This document shows positions 27,116-37,472 of a DNA stretch of 64,000 nt, piece by piece. Below the pieces are notes generated by a model. It made no database searches. It was not told the DNA's origin and saw nothing but the letters and a program-made list of their open reading frames with translations. The stretch covers positions 1 to 64,000 of the forward strand of contig JAJSLM010000001.1 in assembly GCA_026127925.1 (NCBI GenBank), given 5' to 3'. The translations under genes were made by a program, and so were the position numbers. How positions within the stretch are numbered: position 1 is the stretch's first letter; the number at the start of each line of letters is the position of its first letter. Source of the stretch: Thermoplasmatales archaeon (GTDB taxonomy: Archaea > Thermoplasmatota > Thermoplasmata > Thermoplasmatales > Thermoplasmataceae).

Positions 27116-29260
27116 GTGAAACAATATTTGAAAATTCTGGTTAATAGTGCGCTTCCATACGCAAACAGTTCGCTTCATCTGGGTCACATAGCGGGAGCCT
27201 ACCTTCCTGCGGATATATTTGTCAGGTACCAGAAAATGATCGGCAACGAGGTGATGTTTGTAAGCGGTAGCGATCAACACGGTACGCCAATTACAATTGC
27301 CGCGGACAAACTTAAGGTAGAACCCTCAGTTGTCGCTGACAAGTACTATAAGGAACACCTGGAGGATTTTAAGTCACTAGATATCAATTTTGACATCTTC
27401 ATGAAGACCTCCTCGGAGGAACACAAGGAGACAGTGAAAGAAATCTTTACTGAGCTTTATAAGAATGGTTTTTTGTCAGAAAAAATGATGGTTTCTCCTT
27501 TCTGCCCTGGATGCAACAGATTCATGCCGGACCGGTATATAGAAGGTACGTGCCCTTATTGTGGCTACGAGAAGGCGCTTGGAGATCAGTGCGAAAAGTG
27601 CGGACGAACACTCGATCCGATAGAGCTCATAAATCCGAGGTGTACTGTGTGCGATGGCGTTCCAGAGTTCAGGGAATCCAAGCAGATGTTTTTCGATCTC
27701 CCGAAATTTCAGGGAAATCTCCTAGATTGGTTGAAATCAAAGGAATACTGGAGAAGTAATGTTCTTTCCTTTACGAGGAACTTCATAGAATCCGGCCTTA
27801 AGGAGAGGGCTATAACAAGAGATATTGAATGGGGTGTACCGGTACCACTTGCGGGATATGAAAACAAGAGGATATACGTCTGGTTTGAGGCCCTGATAGG
27901 TTATGTGACTGGCGCCCGAATCTATTCGGAGAATATTGGCGATCCAGATTACTGGGAGAAATTTTACTTCGACTCAGATTCCAGGGACTACTATTTCATT
28001 GGAAAAGACAATATACCATTTCACACAATAATATGGCCCGCCATGCTTTTAGGCGTCGGTAGATATAGCCTCCCCTATGATGTTCCTGCTAACGAATACC
28101 TGACAGCGAAAGGTGAAAAATTCTCCAAAAGCAGATCCATTGGATTCCAGGTTAAAGAAATTCTCAAGTTCGTGGGTAAAGACTATGTCCGGTACTATCT
28201 CTCAACAATACTGCCTGAAAGTGGGGACACAGATTTCTCAATAGAAGAGTTGCAATCGAGAGTGAATACCGAGTTAATTGACAAATTCGGAAATTATATT
28301 CACAGGCTAGTTAGTTTTGTTCTCAACAACTCGCTAGAAATCAATGCGGACACTGCAAATCCGGACCAGAATGATTTAAATGCGCTTGCAACCTTAAGAG
28401 AAACATTAGAAAGATACAGAACACACATGGATGCCATTCAGATAAAGAAGGCCTTGAACGAATGGCTGGAACTTGTGAAATTCGCCAACGCGTATATGAA
28501 CGATTCGAAACCTTGGGCTCTCTTGAAAACTGACAAGGAAAGATGTAAATCGAAACTTTATTACGCTTTATTGATGGGTGAGGCTCTTTGTATGATGGCT
28601 TATCCGTTTATACCTTCATCATCTGATAAACTGTTAAAAATCATAGGTTCTGAAAGTTACGGGAGCAAAGGCGTGACTGTGGATTTCATTGGAAATGTTG
28701 GCAACAAATTCACTCCCGTCAGATCAGAACCTCCTTTCATGAAGCTGAGCATTGAGGTAAGCAACCCAAATCTTCTTGATCTGAAAATAGGAAAGATAAC
28801 TGAAGTAAGGGAACACCCAAATGCCCAAAAGTTATACATCTTGAAGGTTGATCTGGGGTATCGCATTGCACAACTGGTTGCAGGCTTAAGAGCCCATTAT
28901 TCTGAAGATGAGCTGATAGGGAAGAACATAGTTGTGGTCGACAATCTGAAGCATGCAAGATTAAGAGGAGAAGAATCTCAAGGTATGCTGTTAGCTGCCG
29001 ATGACGGCAATACAGTTTCTTTGCTTGTGCCCGATGGAATTGTTGACACAGGTTCTTCTTTAGTGATCGGCGATTTCAAATATAACGGACACGGTAGGAT
29101 AGAGATCGAGGATGTGACTGCTGCAAAACTTCATGTTAAAAAATTCAGCGAGAAGAATTACGCTTTTGCGACGTTCGACAATGAAGATCTTAAACTCAGT
29201 GTCAACGGCATCTCCATCATTACTGACAGAAAGGTTGGGGACGAAGCTAAAGTAAGATGA
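27116..29260 (+). CDS. metG: Methionyl-tRNA synthetase with fused C-terminal tRNA-binding domain
   Basis: The HIGH motif is HLGH (about residues 21-24), KMSKS is KFSKS (about 340), and the zinc knuckle insert has four CxxC-type pairs (CPGC, CPYC, CEKC, CTVC; about 130-182). The C-terminal 110 residues (from about 555) form an EMAP/Trbp111-like tRNA-binding OB domain (LDLKIGKITEVREHPNAQKL, GEESQGMLLAADD). In many archaea this domain is a separate protein, so here it is fused. The start is GTG at 27116, preceded by an inverted-repeat leader. Confidence 0.95.
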   Translation: MKQYLKILVNSALPYANSSLHLGHIAGAYLPADIFVRYQKMIGNEVMFVSGSDQHGTPITIAADKLKVEPSVVADKYYKEHLEDFKSLDINFDIFMKTSSEEHKETVKEIFTELYKNGFLSEKMMVSPFCPGCNRFMPDRYIEGTCPYCGYEKALGDQCEKCGRTLDPIELINPRCTVCDGVPEFRESKQMFFDLPKFQGNLLDWLKSKEYWRSNVLSFTRNFIESGLKERAITRDIEWGVPVPLAGYENKRIYVWFEALIGYVTGARIYSENIGDPDYWEKFYFDSDSRDYYFIGKDNIPFHTIIWPAMLLGVGRYSLPYDVPANEYLTAKGEKFSKSRSIGFQVKEILKFVGKDYVRYYLSTILPESGDTDFSIEELQSRVNTELIDKFGNYIHRLVSFVLNNSLEINADTANPDQNDLNALATLRETLERYRTHMDAIQIKKALNEWLELVKFANAYMNDSKPWALLKTDKERCKSKLYYALLMGEALCMMAYPFIPSSSDKLLKIIGSESYGSKGVTVDFIGNVGNKFTPVRSEPPFMKLSIEVSNPNLLDLKIGKITEVREHPNAQKLYILKVDLGYRIAQLVAGLRAHYSEDELIGKNIVVVDNLKHARLRGEESQGMLLAADDGNTVSLLVPDGIVDTGSSLVIGDFKYNGHGRIEIEDVTAAKLHVKKFSEKNYAFATFDNEDLKLSVNGISIITDRKVGDEAKVR

Positions 29261-29278
29261 ATAACTAAAACATCTGTA

Positions 29279-29866
29279 CTATTGGGGAAAAGTGTCAATC
29301 CGTTTCTTCAACGATTCTCTTATGGTTGGCCACTCCGTGTCAACGATGGAAAATATTTTTGAATTGCGTGGCAAACCATTCAGCCTTATTTTGTGATTTC
29401 TCAATGTTCCTTCGTACTTAGCGCCAAGTTTCTCTATAGCATTTGCTGAATGTACATTGTTCTCATCAGTAACGAACTGAACCCTGCTTGCGCCCCAGTC
29501 CTCAAATGCATGCTGCAAAAGCAGGAATTTTGTCTCAGGATTCACAACTGTCCCCCAGACTTTCCTGTGAAACCATGTTCCTCCGATCTCGAATCTTCTG
29601 TGAATTCTATTCACCGTGAGGTAACCTGTGATGCCCACTATTTCATTCGAATGGATCAATCGTACAGCAAACGCATAAGAAGAATCATTTTTCGAGCCGG
29701 CGATGGCATGTTCTATGTAATCTACTATATCTTCTCTAGTAAATAGCGGTTTGGACATCCAGGTAAAATCTGTATTTAATGAAACATCAACAAGAGCATC
29801 TGTATGTTTCCCATCAACAGGTTCAAGGATCACGTGCTTTCCATGCATCTCCACATATTCATTCAT
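29279..29866 (-). CDS. GNAT-family N-acetyltransferase (RimJ/RimL-like)
   Basis: The fold pattern is that of RimJ/RimL acetyltransferases: N-terminal HGKHVILEPVDGKHTDALV, then IVGITGYLTVNRIHRRFEIGGTWF (about 75-98), followed by the acetyl-CoA region and the typical late stretch ENNVHSANAIEKLGAKYEGTLRNH (about 135-158). Substrate could be a protein N-terminus or a small amine. It is convergent with metG, 18 nt between stops. Confidence 0.85.
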   Translation of the reverse strand: MNEYVEMHGKHVILEPVDGKHTDALVDVSLNTDFTWMSKPLFTREDIVDYIEHAIAGSKNDSSYAFAVRLIHSNEIVGITGYLTVNRIHRRFEIGGTWFHRKVWGTVVNPETKFLLLQHAFEDWGASRVQFVTDENNVHSANAIEKLGAKYEGTLRNHKIRLNGLPRNSKIFSIVDTEWPTIRESLKKRIDTFPQ

Positions 29867-30096
29867 TGGTCCTCAGAAGATGATTTTAAGATTTTAATTT
29901 TGGCTATGCCCACACTCGGACTGTTTAATTCAAGATCGATCAGAAGCCACTTGATTTGTTTTCAAAGTACGCACATCGCTTCAGGGTTGAAGATCAAGAA
30001 GAAAAATTTAAATTGTATATCTAGATACTGTAGTGAATGTATACAAGCATTAATGTATTTGATAATTCATTACAAAAATAAAGGGAGTTTAATCAT

Positions 30097-31482
30097 ATGG
30101 TCGGATTGAGAAAAAATTCAATAGGTCTCGTGGAAGCTACGTTCCAGGGCATTGCCGGATCGGCACCTGCAGGGGCAGCTGTGGCCACCTTTACAGGTGC
30201 AGCTTTCTTTGCACTGGGTGCTCTTCCTCTTACCGCTTTTCTTGCATTTCTTGTGGTTTTGTTGAATGCTTTCATTATCAGAAGATTGTCGTCCAGGATT
30301 GCAGGTTCTGGTGGGTATTACTCTTACGTAAGAGGTGGGCTAGGAGGTCCATCAGCACTGTTTACTGGATTCCTGTACATTTTTTATCAGGTAATGGCAC
30401 TTGCCTTCATGGGACTGAGCTTAGCTGTATTTGTGCCTGCAATATTTTCAACGGTATTCGGTTTCACTTTCCCCAGCTATTCATCATTTCCGATACTTTT
30501 TGTTTCCATATTCTTCGGGTACCTCGTTTCAAGATCTGGGATAAAGCAATCAGTTAGGTACACTACAATTATGGCAATGATCGAGATAATAGTGATTGCA
30601 GCTTCAGGAATAGCTATACTCATAATTCATCCTTCAATAAATACTACGGCGGTTTTCAATCCAGTGCTGGCGAAAAATGGTTTTCTTGGGGTTGGGCTCG
30701 GAATCCTTTTTATGTACACAGCTTTCTCTGGATTCGGTGCCTCAACACCGCTTGGTGAAGAATCGAGAAACGCTCACAGAACTGTTGGTCTGGCTGTCAT
30801 CCTGTCGATAGTGATCCTTGGTATATTTTTTGTATTCACTGCATATGTATTCACTGTGGCCTATGGGATTCATTCAATGGATACGTATGCAGCAGCGCTT
30901 GTGCCCGGTGTCCAACTGATCCAAAGTAACCTTGGCATAATTATGGCTCTGCTTGTAACCATACTCTTCATAAACAGCCTTCTAACAGGAACAGTAGTCA
31001 TAACCAATGGGACCTCACGTGTTATGTACGCAATGTCAAATGAAGGAATGATATCTGCAAGATTCTCCATGATACACGAGAAGAAGTTGACTCCCTCAGT
31101 TTCCGCTGGTGTAGTTTCAATATCGGCTTTCCTCGTTGCTGCCGCCGGAATCATTTTTCTCAACGGCTTCAATGCATTCCTTATGGCAGCGACTGCAGCT
31201 ACTCTAGGTGTGATACTCGTGCATTCGTTTGTAAATATTTCTCTGCCTCTTGTCGAGAAGAACTTTGGTGAAAAAAGGAAGATCACAAGTATAATCGCCA
31301 GCTTGGTCTCTTTGTTTATATTCGGATTCGTTTTCTACAGCGTCTTTTTACAGGTCAGTCTCGCTTTGAAGGTTGGAGTAGCAGCGTTTGTTATATGGGT
31401 AGTTGTCAGCATAATCTTCGTAGTACTCTCTGTCCGGAAGCATGCTAAAAGTGTGACAGACAAGAATCCGGAAACGGAATAA
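30097..31482 (+). CDS. APC-family amino acid permease
   Basis: Twelve hydrophobic segments are visible in 461 aa. The first helix has the APC substrate-site pattern GIAGSAPAGAAVATFTG (about 19-35), and helix 6 begins TAFSGFGASTPLGEESRNAHR (about 208-228), a characteristic APC motif. It probably imports amino acids or amines by proton symport. A GGGAG motif lies before the ATG. It is flanked by 230 nt upstream with an A/T-rich promoter region and stands alone. Confidence 0.9.
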   Translation: MVGLRKNSIGLVEATFQGIAGSAPAGAAVATFTGAAFFALGALPLTAFLAFLVVLLNAFIIRRLSSRIAGSGGYYSYVRGGLGGPSALFTGFLYIFYQVMALAFMGLSLAVFVPAIFSTVFGFTFPSYSSFPILFVSIFFGYLVSRSGIKQSVRYTTIMAMIEIIVIAASGIAILIIHPSINTTAVFNPVLAKNGFLGVGLGILFMYTAFSGFGASTPLGEESRNAHRTVGLAVILSIVILGIFFVFTAYVFTVAYGIHSMDTYAAALVPGVQLIQSNLGIIMALLVTILFINSLLTGTVVITNGTSRVMYAMSNEGMISARFSMIHEKKLTPSVSAGVVSISAFLVAAAGIIFLNGFNAFLMAATAATLGVILVHSFVNISLPLVEKNFGEKRKITSIIASLVSLFIFGFVFYSVFLQVSLALKVGVAAFVIWVVVSIIFVVLSVRKHAKSVTDKNPETE

Positions 31483-31768
31483 GCTCTTGTCTTCCATTGT
31501 TATTCAGATCAACAAGCACTTTCAGCTATGTCTGTAAATGTAATGAAAGGGCTTTTTCCCATTATGTGACTTAATCGTTTTCATGGAGGCAGGGATTTGA
31601 TGTGCGTAAAGTTTGCGATCTAGAAATTGCTCATTTAATCCAAATGCTTTTTAACCGGCATGAGAGTTATCATTGTGCAATTCAAAGTTTTCTTTTTAAG
31701 TGCCTTGATTATGTTTATAATCCTCATACGAACTAACCTTTTAATCTACATAAGAATACATGTAGAAG

Positions 31769-32956
31769 TTGAGGCAAATACCACTTCTTGGTGCAATAAG
31801 AGGTCTTAGGAGCTTTTATTTCGGTTATGTGGCATTTCTCATTCCTCTATTTCTCAAACACGTTGGTTTCACTGTCGTAGAGATAGGTATATATGCCTTA
31901 ATTGCCACAATTGCTAGTTCCGGGCTGGTCTTAGTTTCTGGTTTTCTCGGTGATCTATACAGCAGAAAAAGAACCCTATTGCTGATGTCAGCTTTTCCAT
32001 TATTCATTTTTATAACGTTCCTTATTACCAGGAATTTCGCTCTACTTTTCCTTACTTCCATCTTTGGAATCACGTTCAGCGCAATTGGTGGCGGGGCAGG
32101 TGGTGGCCCAATCGCACCGATACTGACGGCTTTTGTTGCAGACAAAGTGGTATCTGAAAGAAGAACATGGACGTACTCCATGCTGATGATAGTTTCGATA
32201 GTTTCAGCCATAGGTGGGAGTTCCCTATCGGCTGTTCTAGAAAAATATGTAGCCGATTATTATACTATCCTCTTTCTCCTTGCTGCTTTATTGAATTTTT
32301 CTTCACTGGTCCTAGTTCTGTTTCTTGAGGATACAAAACTAAAGAAACGATCAGGCGGGAAAAGAGAAATCATGCCGCGTAATTCGGGTAAAAACATAAT
32401 CAAGATCGCACTATCTGGTGCTCTTGGAAGCGTTGGGCTAGGAATAATAACACCAATAATATCTCTCTGGTTTTCCCAGATAGGTCTGCCGACTTATACT
32501 ATTTCAGTAATTTTTACTCTGTCTTATGTTGCTGCTGGTGTTGGTGTAATTTTTGCCTCAAGGATGGAGAGAATATTTGGAGCTATATATGCGATTGGCC
32601 TTTTTAGAGGCCTTGGTTCCGGTTTATTCATAATAATGCCTTTCCTCCCTCCAATTGTTGCAGGTTATGTCTACGCGATCAGGACCGGCCTTTATCAACT
32701 TGCGTTGCCAATAAGACAGAATTTTCAGATGACAATCCTGGATCCATATGAAAGAGCGAGAGGAAATAGCCTTACAGGTATTGCGAGGCGCCTTCCTTAT
32801 GGTGTTTCTACAACTTTTGGAAGTTTTCTCCTGTCGATGGGGGCGGTTGTTTTGCTGTTCTCCTTTGCAGGATTAGTGTCGCTTTTCGATCCCATACTCT
32901 ATGTATACTTCTTCAGGAAATATGGGAAAACAGTTGAAGAACACGTGACAGTTTAG
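31769..32956 (+). CDS. MFS transporter
   Basis: The 395-residue protein has about 12 hydrophobic segments, with the MFS loop 2-3 motif GFLGDLYSRKRTLLLMS (about 55-71) and a long central cytoplasmic loop around KKRSGGKRE (about 190). The glycine-rich segment GGGAGGGPIAP (about 107-117) in helix 4 is unusual. Substrate is unknown. The proposed start is TTG at 31769; no ATG exists in the first part of the frame. A possible TATA box (GTTTATAAT, 31710-31718) lies farther upstream than the leaderless spacing, so a short leader is likely. Confidence 0.8.
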   Translation: MRQIPLLGAIRGLRSFYFGYVAFLIPLFLKHVGFTVVEIGIYALIATIASSGLVLVSGFLGDLYSRKRTLLLMSAFPLFIFITFLITRNFALLFLTSIFGITFSAIGGGAGGGPIAPILTAFVADKVVSERRTWTYSMLMIVSIVSAIGGSSLSAVLEKYVADYYTILFLLAALLNFSSLVLVLFLEDTKLKKRSGGKREIMPRNSGKNIIKIALSGALGSVGLGIITPIISLWFSQIGLPTYTISVIFTLSYVAAGVGVIFASRMERIFGAIYAIGLFRGLGSGLFIIMPFLPPIVAGYVYAIRTGLYQLALPIRQNFQMTILDPYERARGNSLTGIARRLPYGVSTTFGSFLLSMGAVVLLFSFAGLVSLFDPILYVYFFRKYGKTVEEHVTV

Positions 32957-33070
32957 GGGTGTTAATAGCGTTGCTGTGCTAGCCCGGACATTTATCAACT
33001 AAAAAGCTCCTGCTTCAAGAAGAATATTCTTATTTGAATGGGTATGTAGATTAGTTCATTAATTGTTGAA

Positions 33071-33078
33071 AATGAATG
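33071..33078 (+). repeat. Left target-site duplication of the IS66 element
   Basis: AATGAATG abuts the left inverted repeat. The identical 8 bp occur at 34615-34622 right after the right inverted repeat. Eight bp is the duplication length of the IS66 family. Confidence 0.9.
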
Positions 33079-33100
33079 GTAACTATTCAGTCTGATGTGC
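33079..33100 (+). repeat. Left terminal inverted repeat of the IS66 element
   Basis: The 22 bp pair with the reverse complement of 34593-34614 at 20 positions. Confidence 0.9.
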
Positions 33101-33170
33101 CTCTTCGTCTTGCATACGTAGAATTATGAACCGAAGAATCTTTATATTATGAAGACATTATATTTTTGTA

Positions 33171-34583
33171 ATGATTATACTGTATGCAGAAACACCACAT
33201 GACCAGGAGATGATCGAGAAATTTCAGAGGGCATACGAGAACCTGAAAAAGATCGTTGACAAGATTCAGGATGAAAACAGGACCCTTAGGGAAGAAAATA
33301 GGAAGCTTATGGAGGAGCTCAACGAATATCGGAAAAGACACCCGGCCAATGTAGGCGTGAAGAACGGTAAGACTTATGAGATAGCTGAGGTAAATGCAAT
33401 CCATCAGGAATGGGATACACAGCAAGGATCGGAGAGGAGAAAACCGGGAGCGCAGATCGGGCATAAAGGATTTTCCAGAATAACACCAAAGACAACGAGA
33501 AGAGTGAAGGTACATCTCGATCTCAATGAATGCCCTGAATGCCACTCCTCTCTGATCCATAAGGGTACCCGGAAGAGAATCATAGAGGACATACCGATGA
33601 TTGAGCCTGAGGTTATTAAATACCGATTAGATCGTTTATACTGCAAGAGGTGCCACAGGGTATACGAACCCGGGATACCGGAAGCTTTTCCAGGTTCGAC
33701 ACTCTCGCTAAGGGTCATGCTCACAGTCGCGTATTTCCGCATAGGAATGAGGATGAGCGTAGAGAATACAGCGGCGACCATGCTGAATATTTTCGGAATA
33801 AGGATATCAGAAGGTGGGATACAGAATATACTCTCACAGCTTTCGGATTCCCTTGGATCTGAGTATGCATCTCTCCTACAGGCCATAAGGGATGCGCCCT
33901 CAAGGCACATGGACTCGACCTCATGGTCTGTTGACGGGAATCCGTACAATTTATGGACATTCCTTACAAAGAGCGGGGCGATATTCCGCATATCAAAGGG
34001 AAACGGTCATGAAGTACCTCTGGAAGTACTCGGAGATCACAATGGCACCGACATACACGACAGGCATTCTGCATTCGAGACCATGGCTAAAAATGACGGT
34101 AACGATCAGCAGTACTGCTGGTCACACATCATATGCGACGCCAAGGAACTCGAACAGTTCTACGGTGATGAGGGATCGAGGATAAAGAGATCGCTTCAGA
34201 CAGTATTCGAGGAGGCAAAGGCTTTCAATGGTTATGGCACAATGGACGATATTGAAAGATTATACCACAAGCTCGTATTCCTTCTCGATTCCGATTACGA
34301 GCACAGGAGATCAAGAAGGTTTGTGGACAACCTTCTGAAACGGAAGAAGGAATGGCTCTTCCGTTTCGTCATCGATCCCGAAGTCGACCCCACAAACAAC
34401 AGGGCAGAGAGGGCACTGAGACCTTCCGTGATCTACAGGAAGGTCTCAGGTGGATCGAGATCGGAGAGGGGTGCTGAGATATATACGAAGATATACTCCG
34501 TATATTACACATCAAGGTTGAGAGGTAAGAATTTCATAGAAGATACTCCATCAATTATCAAAAGAAGTGCCAAACCGGGATGA
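33171..34583 (+). CDS. IS66-family transposase
   Basis: The N-terminus is a Glu/Lys-rich coiled coil (residues about 12-60), followed by a zinc ribbon (CPECHSSL near 122 and YCKRCHRVY near 152) and the DDE core with HMDSTSWSVDG (first Asp, about 247), the region DIHDRHSAF (second Asp, about 294) and TNNRAERALRP (catalytic Glu, about 413). The frame is complete at 470 aa. It sits inside matched inverted repeats with a target duplication, so it appears functional. Confidence 0.93.
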   Translation: MIILYAETPHDQEMIEKFQRAYENLKKIVDKIQDENRTLREENRKLMEELNEYRKRHPANVGVKNGKTYEIAEVNAIHQEWDTQQGSERRKPGAQIGHKGFSRITPKTTRRVKVHLDLNECPECHSSLIHKGTRKRIIEDIPMIEPEVIKYRLDRLYCKRCHRVYEPGIPEAFPGSTLSLRVMLTVAYFRIGMRMSVENTAATMLNIFGIRISEGGIQNILSQLSDSLGSEYASLLQAIRDAPSRHMDSTSWSVDGNPYNLWTFLTKSGAIFRISKGNGHEVPLEVLGDHNGTDIHDRHSAFETMAKNDGNDQQYCWSHIICDAKELEQFYGDEGSRIKRSLQTVFEEAKAFNGYGTMDDIERLYHKLVFLLDSDYEHRRSRRFVDNLLKRKKEWLFRFVIDPEVDPTNNRAERALRPSVIYRKVSGGSRSERGAEIYTKIYSVYYTSRLRGKNFIEDTPSIIKRSAKPG

Positions 34584-34592
34584 AATTGTTAA

Positions 34593-34614
34593 GCACATCA
34601 GACTGACCAGTTAC
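34593..34614 (-). repeat. Right terminal inverted repeat of the IS66 element
   Basis: It is the mirror of 33079-33100 with two mismatches and is followed directly by the second AATGAATG. Confidence 0.9.
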
Positions 34615-34627
34615 AATGAATGCAAGT

Positions 34628-34636
34628 TTTAATATA
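34628..34636 (+). promoter_or_regulatory. TATA box of rpoK
   Basis: TTTAATATA lies between the IS66 right end and rpoK, giving a predicted start of transcription near 34658 and a short leader. Confidence 0.5.
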
Positions 34637-34671
34637 TTCTGTTTCATTACCCTTCGGTTCTATTGATTTTT

Positions 34672-34848
34672 ATGCAATACACAAAGTTTGAAAAGGCAAG
34701 AATTATTGGCGCAAGAGCTCTGCAGATATCCATGGGGGCTCCAGTTATTATAGACATTCCTGCAGGGCTTATTGACCCTGTGGACATCGCAATGCTGGAA
34801 TTTGAAAACAATGTCATACCGATTACAATCAAGCGTATTGCTAGATAA
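34672..34848 (+). CDS. rpoK: DNA-directed RNA polymerase subunit K (Rpb6)
   Basis: The 58-residue protein has the complete RpoK/omega/Rpb6 core: [20 protein letters not shown], then [21 protein letters not shown]. The subunit clamps the polymerase core and is universal in archaea. A TTG at 34663 extends the frame by three residues, but the ATG at 34672 gives the usual beginning. IS66 sits directly upstream, and the rRNA promoter region follows. Confidence 0.95.
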   Translation: MQYTKFEKARIIGARALQISMGAPVIIDIPAGLIDPVDIAMLEFENNVIPITIKRIAR

Positions 34849-35010
34849 TCTTTTTCTACTGTGACAAAGATCAAAACTATTGATCCTTTTGGAATCACAA
34901 AGCAGTTGAGTTTATTCGTAAATTTCAGCGGGAAAATTTCTATTTTAATACGAATTTTATTTGGATTAGATATATCTATATTAGGAATTAAAAAAGACCC
35001 CAGCAAAATG
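34849..35010. other. A/T-rich intergenic region before the rRNA promoter
   Basis: No open frame with coding character, RNA gene or repeat was recognised in these 162 nt. The stretch is strongly A/T rich towards its end, as expected upstream of a strong archaeal promoter. Confidence 0.5.
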
Positions 35011-35018
35011 TTATATAC
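35011..35018 (+). promoter_or_regulatory. TATA box of the 16S rRNA transcription unit
   Basis: TTATATAC, preceded by a purine/A-rich BRE-like GCAAAATG, predicts a start of transcription near 35040 and a leader of about 190 nt before mature 16S. Confidence 0.6.
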
Positions 35019-35096
35019 ATTCTAGTTATTGAGAAGACTACGCGTCAACCAACACTGAAATGTTGTTGTTGATTCCAATCTAACGGCTATGGAAGG

Positions 35097-35170
35097 ACAT
35101 GGCATTTGCCATGTGTGATCTCTAATGTTCCATGATTGGCAAATATGGAGTAGTGAAACGAGGGTTTCAC
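35097..35170 (+). other. Hairpins in the 16S leader
   Basis: Two perfect hairpins lie in the leader: ACATGGCA/TGCCATGT with loop TT (35097-35114) and GTGAAAC/GTTTCAC with loop GAGG (35153-35170). They may guide folding or antitermination of the pre-rRNA. Confidence 0.45.
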
Positions 35171-35179
35171 TTCTGACAT

Positions 35180-35205
35180 GAGGAATGGTGCAAACTGTGG
35201 CTCGT
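35180..35205 (+). other. 5' half of the 16S bulge-helix-bulge processing stem
   Basis: GAGGAATG-GTGC-AAA-CTGTGGCTCGT pairs with 36623-36648. The central 4-bp helix (GTGC/GCAC) is flanked by a 3-nt bulge on each strand, the canonical substrate of archaeal splicing endonuclease. Confidence 0.85.
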
Positions 35206-35230
35206 CAATTCTATTTAATTAATTTTGGAT

Positions 35231-36614
<1,384 letters not shown>

Positions 36615-36622
36615 AAGAACAA

Positions 36623-36648
36623 ACGAGCCACAGGCACAATCATTCCTC
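36623..36648 (+). other. 3' half of the 16S bulge-helix-bulge processing stem
   Basis: ACGAGCCACAG-GCAC-AAT-CATTCCTC complements 35180-35205 around a 4-bp helix and two 3-nt bulges. A poly-T run (36651-36658) follows and may terminate transcription. Confidence 0.85.
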
Positions 36649-36650
36649 AA

Positions 36651-36658
36651 TTTTTTTT
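36651..36658 (+). terminator. Oligo-T terminator after 16S
   Basis: A run of eight T directly after the processing stem is the typical archaeal intrinsic termination signal. Confidence 0.5.
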
Positions 36659-36749
36659 ACGAATAGTTCTGGTACATCCGGATGCGGATGCAGCTTTCTG
36701 AGTATTCTTAAGAAAATAATCTTGGACGGCGTTAGTTAGTGTGGGATAA

Positions 36750-37240
36750 TATTCTATGACCTGCTCATGTCAAGCAAATTATTCAGGAGGTCGGTGCGGG
36801 ATAGTGTATTGTCTATTCCCTTATCTCTGCTCTGTGCTATATCCTAATCAAGTATCCTTTTATCAGGTACAAATTCGGATTCAGAATTGCTTCTATGATG
36901 ATACTGTTCCAGATAGTTCGTTGTATCCTCAACCAACCATTTCATAGTGGATTTTGTCTTCAATGATCCGTTAAGAGTAGCATTCTTCTTTGGTATTGCA
37001 AAAACTTTCGTTTACTTGAGCTTATCTATGTATGACTGCGATGAATAACATCTGTACAGTATTATTGAATCCATTCCAATTCCCGTAAACTAGAAAAGAT
37101 TGACAGCACGATCATACGTTTCCCTTTACGATTTCATGGATGACTCAAAGGTGATGTAAATCCTAATATAATGATTCATCATGCCAAATGAGTAGGCAAA
37201 AGGACTCTTCCTATGAACCTTCGAAACCCTACTCTTACTA
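36750..37240 (-). pseudogene. Decayed DDE transposase (IS4/IS5-like)
   Basis: Reading the minus strand gives a long stretch with transposase character broken by several stops: IGMDSIILYRCYSSQSYIDK, stop, FAIPKKNATLNG, then LEQYHHRSNSESEF (the Y-x-R-x-x-x-E region of DDE enzymes) and further residues. At least four in-frame stops occur between 36840 and 37150. No inverted repeats were found. It fills the otherwise empty region between 16S and the solute-binding protein. Confidence 0.55.
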
Positions 37241-37319
37241 TCTACTTGTTAACAGAATTGTAGTAAACCTTTTCACATTTTGATTTTTTGATTTCCTTTT
37301 GATTGGTGTTACCGTCATG

Positions 37320-37341
37320 GTATATAGTCATAGCAATATAA
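37320..37341 (+). promoter_or_regulatory. Promoter region upstream of the solute-binding protein
   Basis: Two TATA-like elements, TATATAG (37320-37326) and AATATAAT (37335-37342), lie about 26 nt before the ATGs at 37346 and 37364. Those ATGs belong to a short frame that is +1 relative to the solute-binding protein frame. Confidence 0.4.
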
Positions 37342-37472
37342 TGCGATGTTTTTTTGGGTTACTATGTCAAACGAAGACATAATTGATAACAAAATTGCTG
37401 ATTTTATAGCGGAAGATTATCAAATTAGGGCTGAGCGAAACATTAAAATAGCCAGATTTGGATATGAGACCA

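Larger units (their letters stand above)
33079..34614 (+). mobile_element. Intact IS66-family insertion sequence (single-ORF, ISBst12-like)
   Basis: The element is 1536 bp, with 22-bp terminal inverted repeats matching at 20 positions (33079-33100 and 34593-34614, outer end GTAACT, inner CAGTCTGATGTGC) and an exact 8-bp target duplication AATGAATG on both sides. It carries only the transposase (TnpC-type) and no TnpA/TnpB accessory genes, the layout of the ISBst12 subgroup. Its right end lies 58 bp before the rpoK ATG, leaving the rpoK TATA box intact. The perfect duplication suggests recent insertion. Confidence 0.93.

Noticed and set aside
33404-33991. Open frame of 195 codons antisense to the IS66 transposase
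   Set aside because: The sense frame has full transposase motifs and matched ends; the antisense frame shows no family and reflects codon bias.
34663-34671. TTG start for rpoK
   Set aside because: The ATG at 34672 gives the usual beginning of the family; the three extra residues are not conserved-looking.
36649-37345. 23S rRNA, 5S rRNA or tRNA-Ala after 16S
   Set aside because: The sequence after the processing stem is A/T-rich transposase debris with no conserved rRNA or tRNA pattern, consistent with unlinked rRNA genes in Thermoplasmatales.
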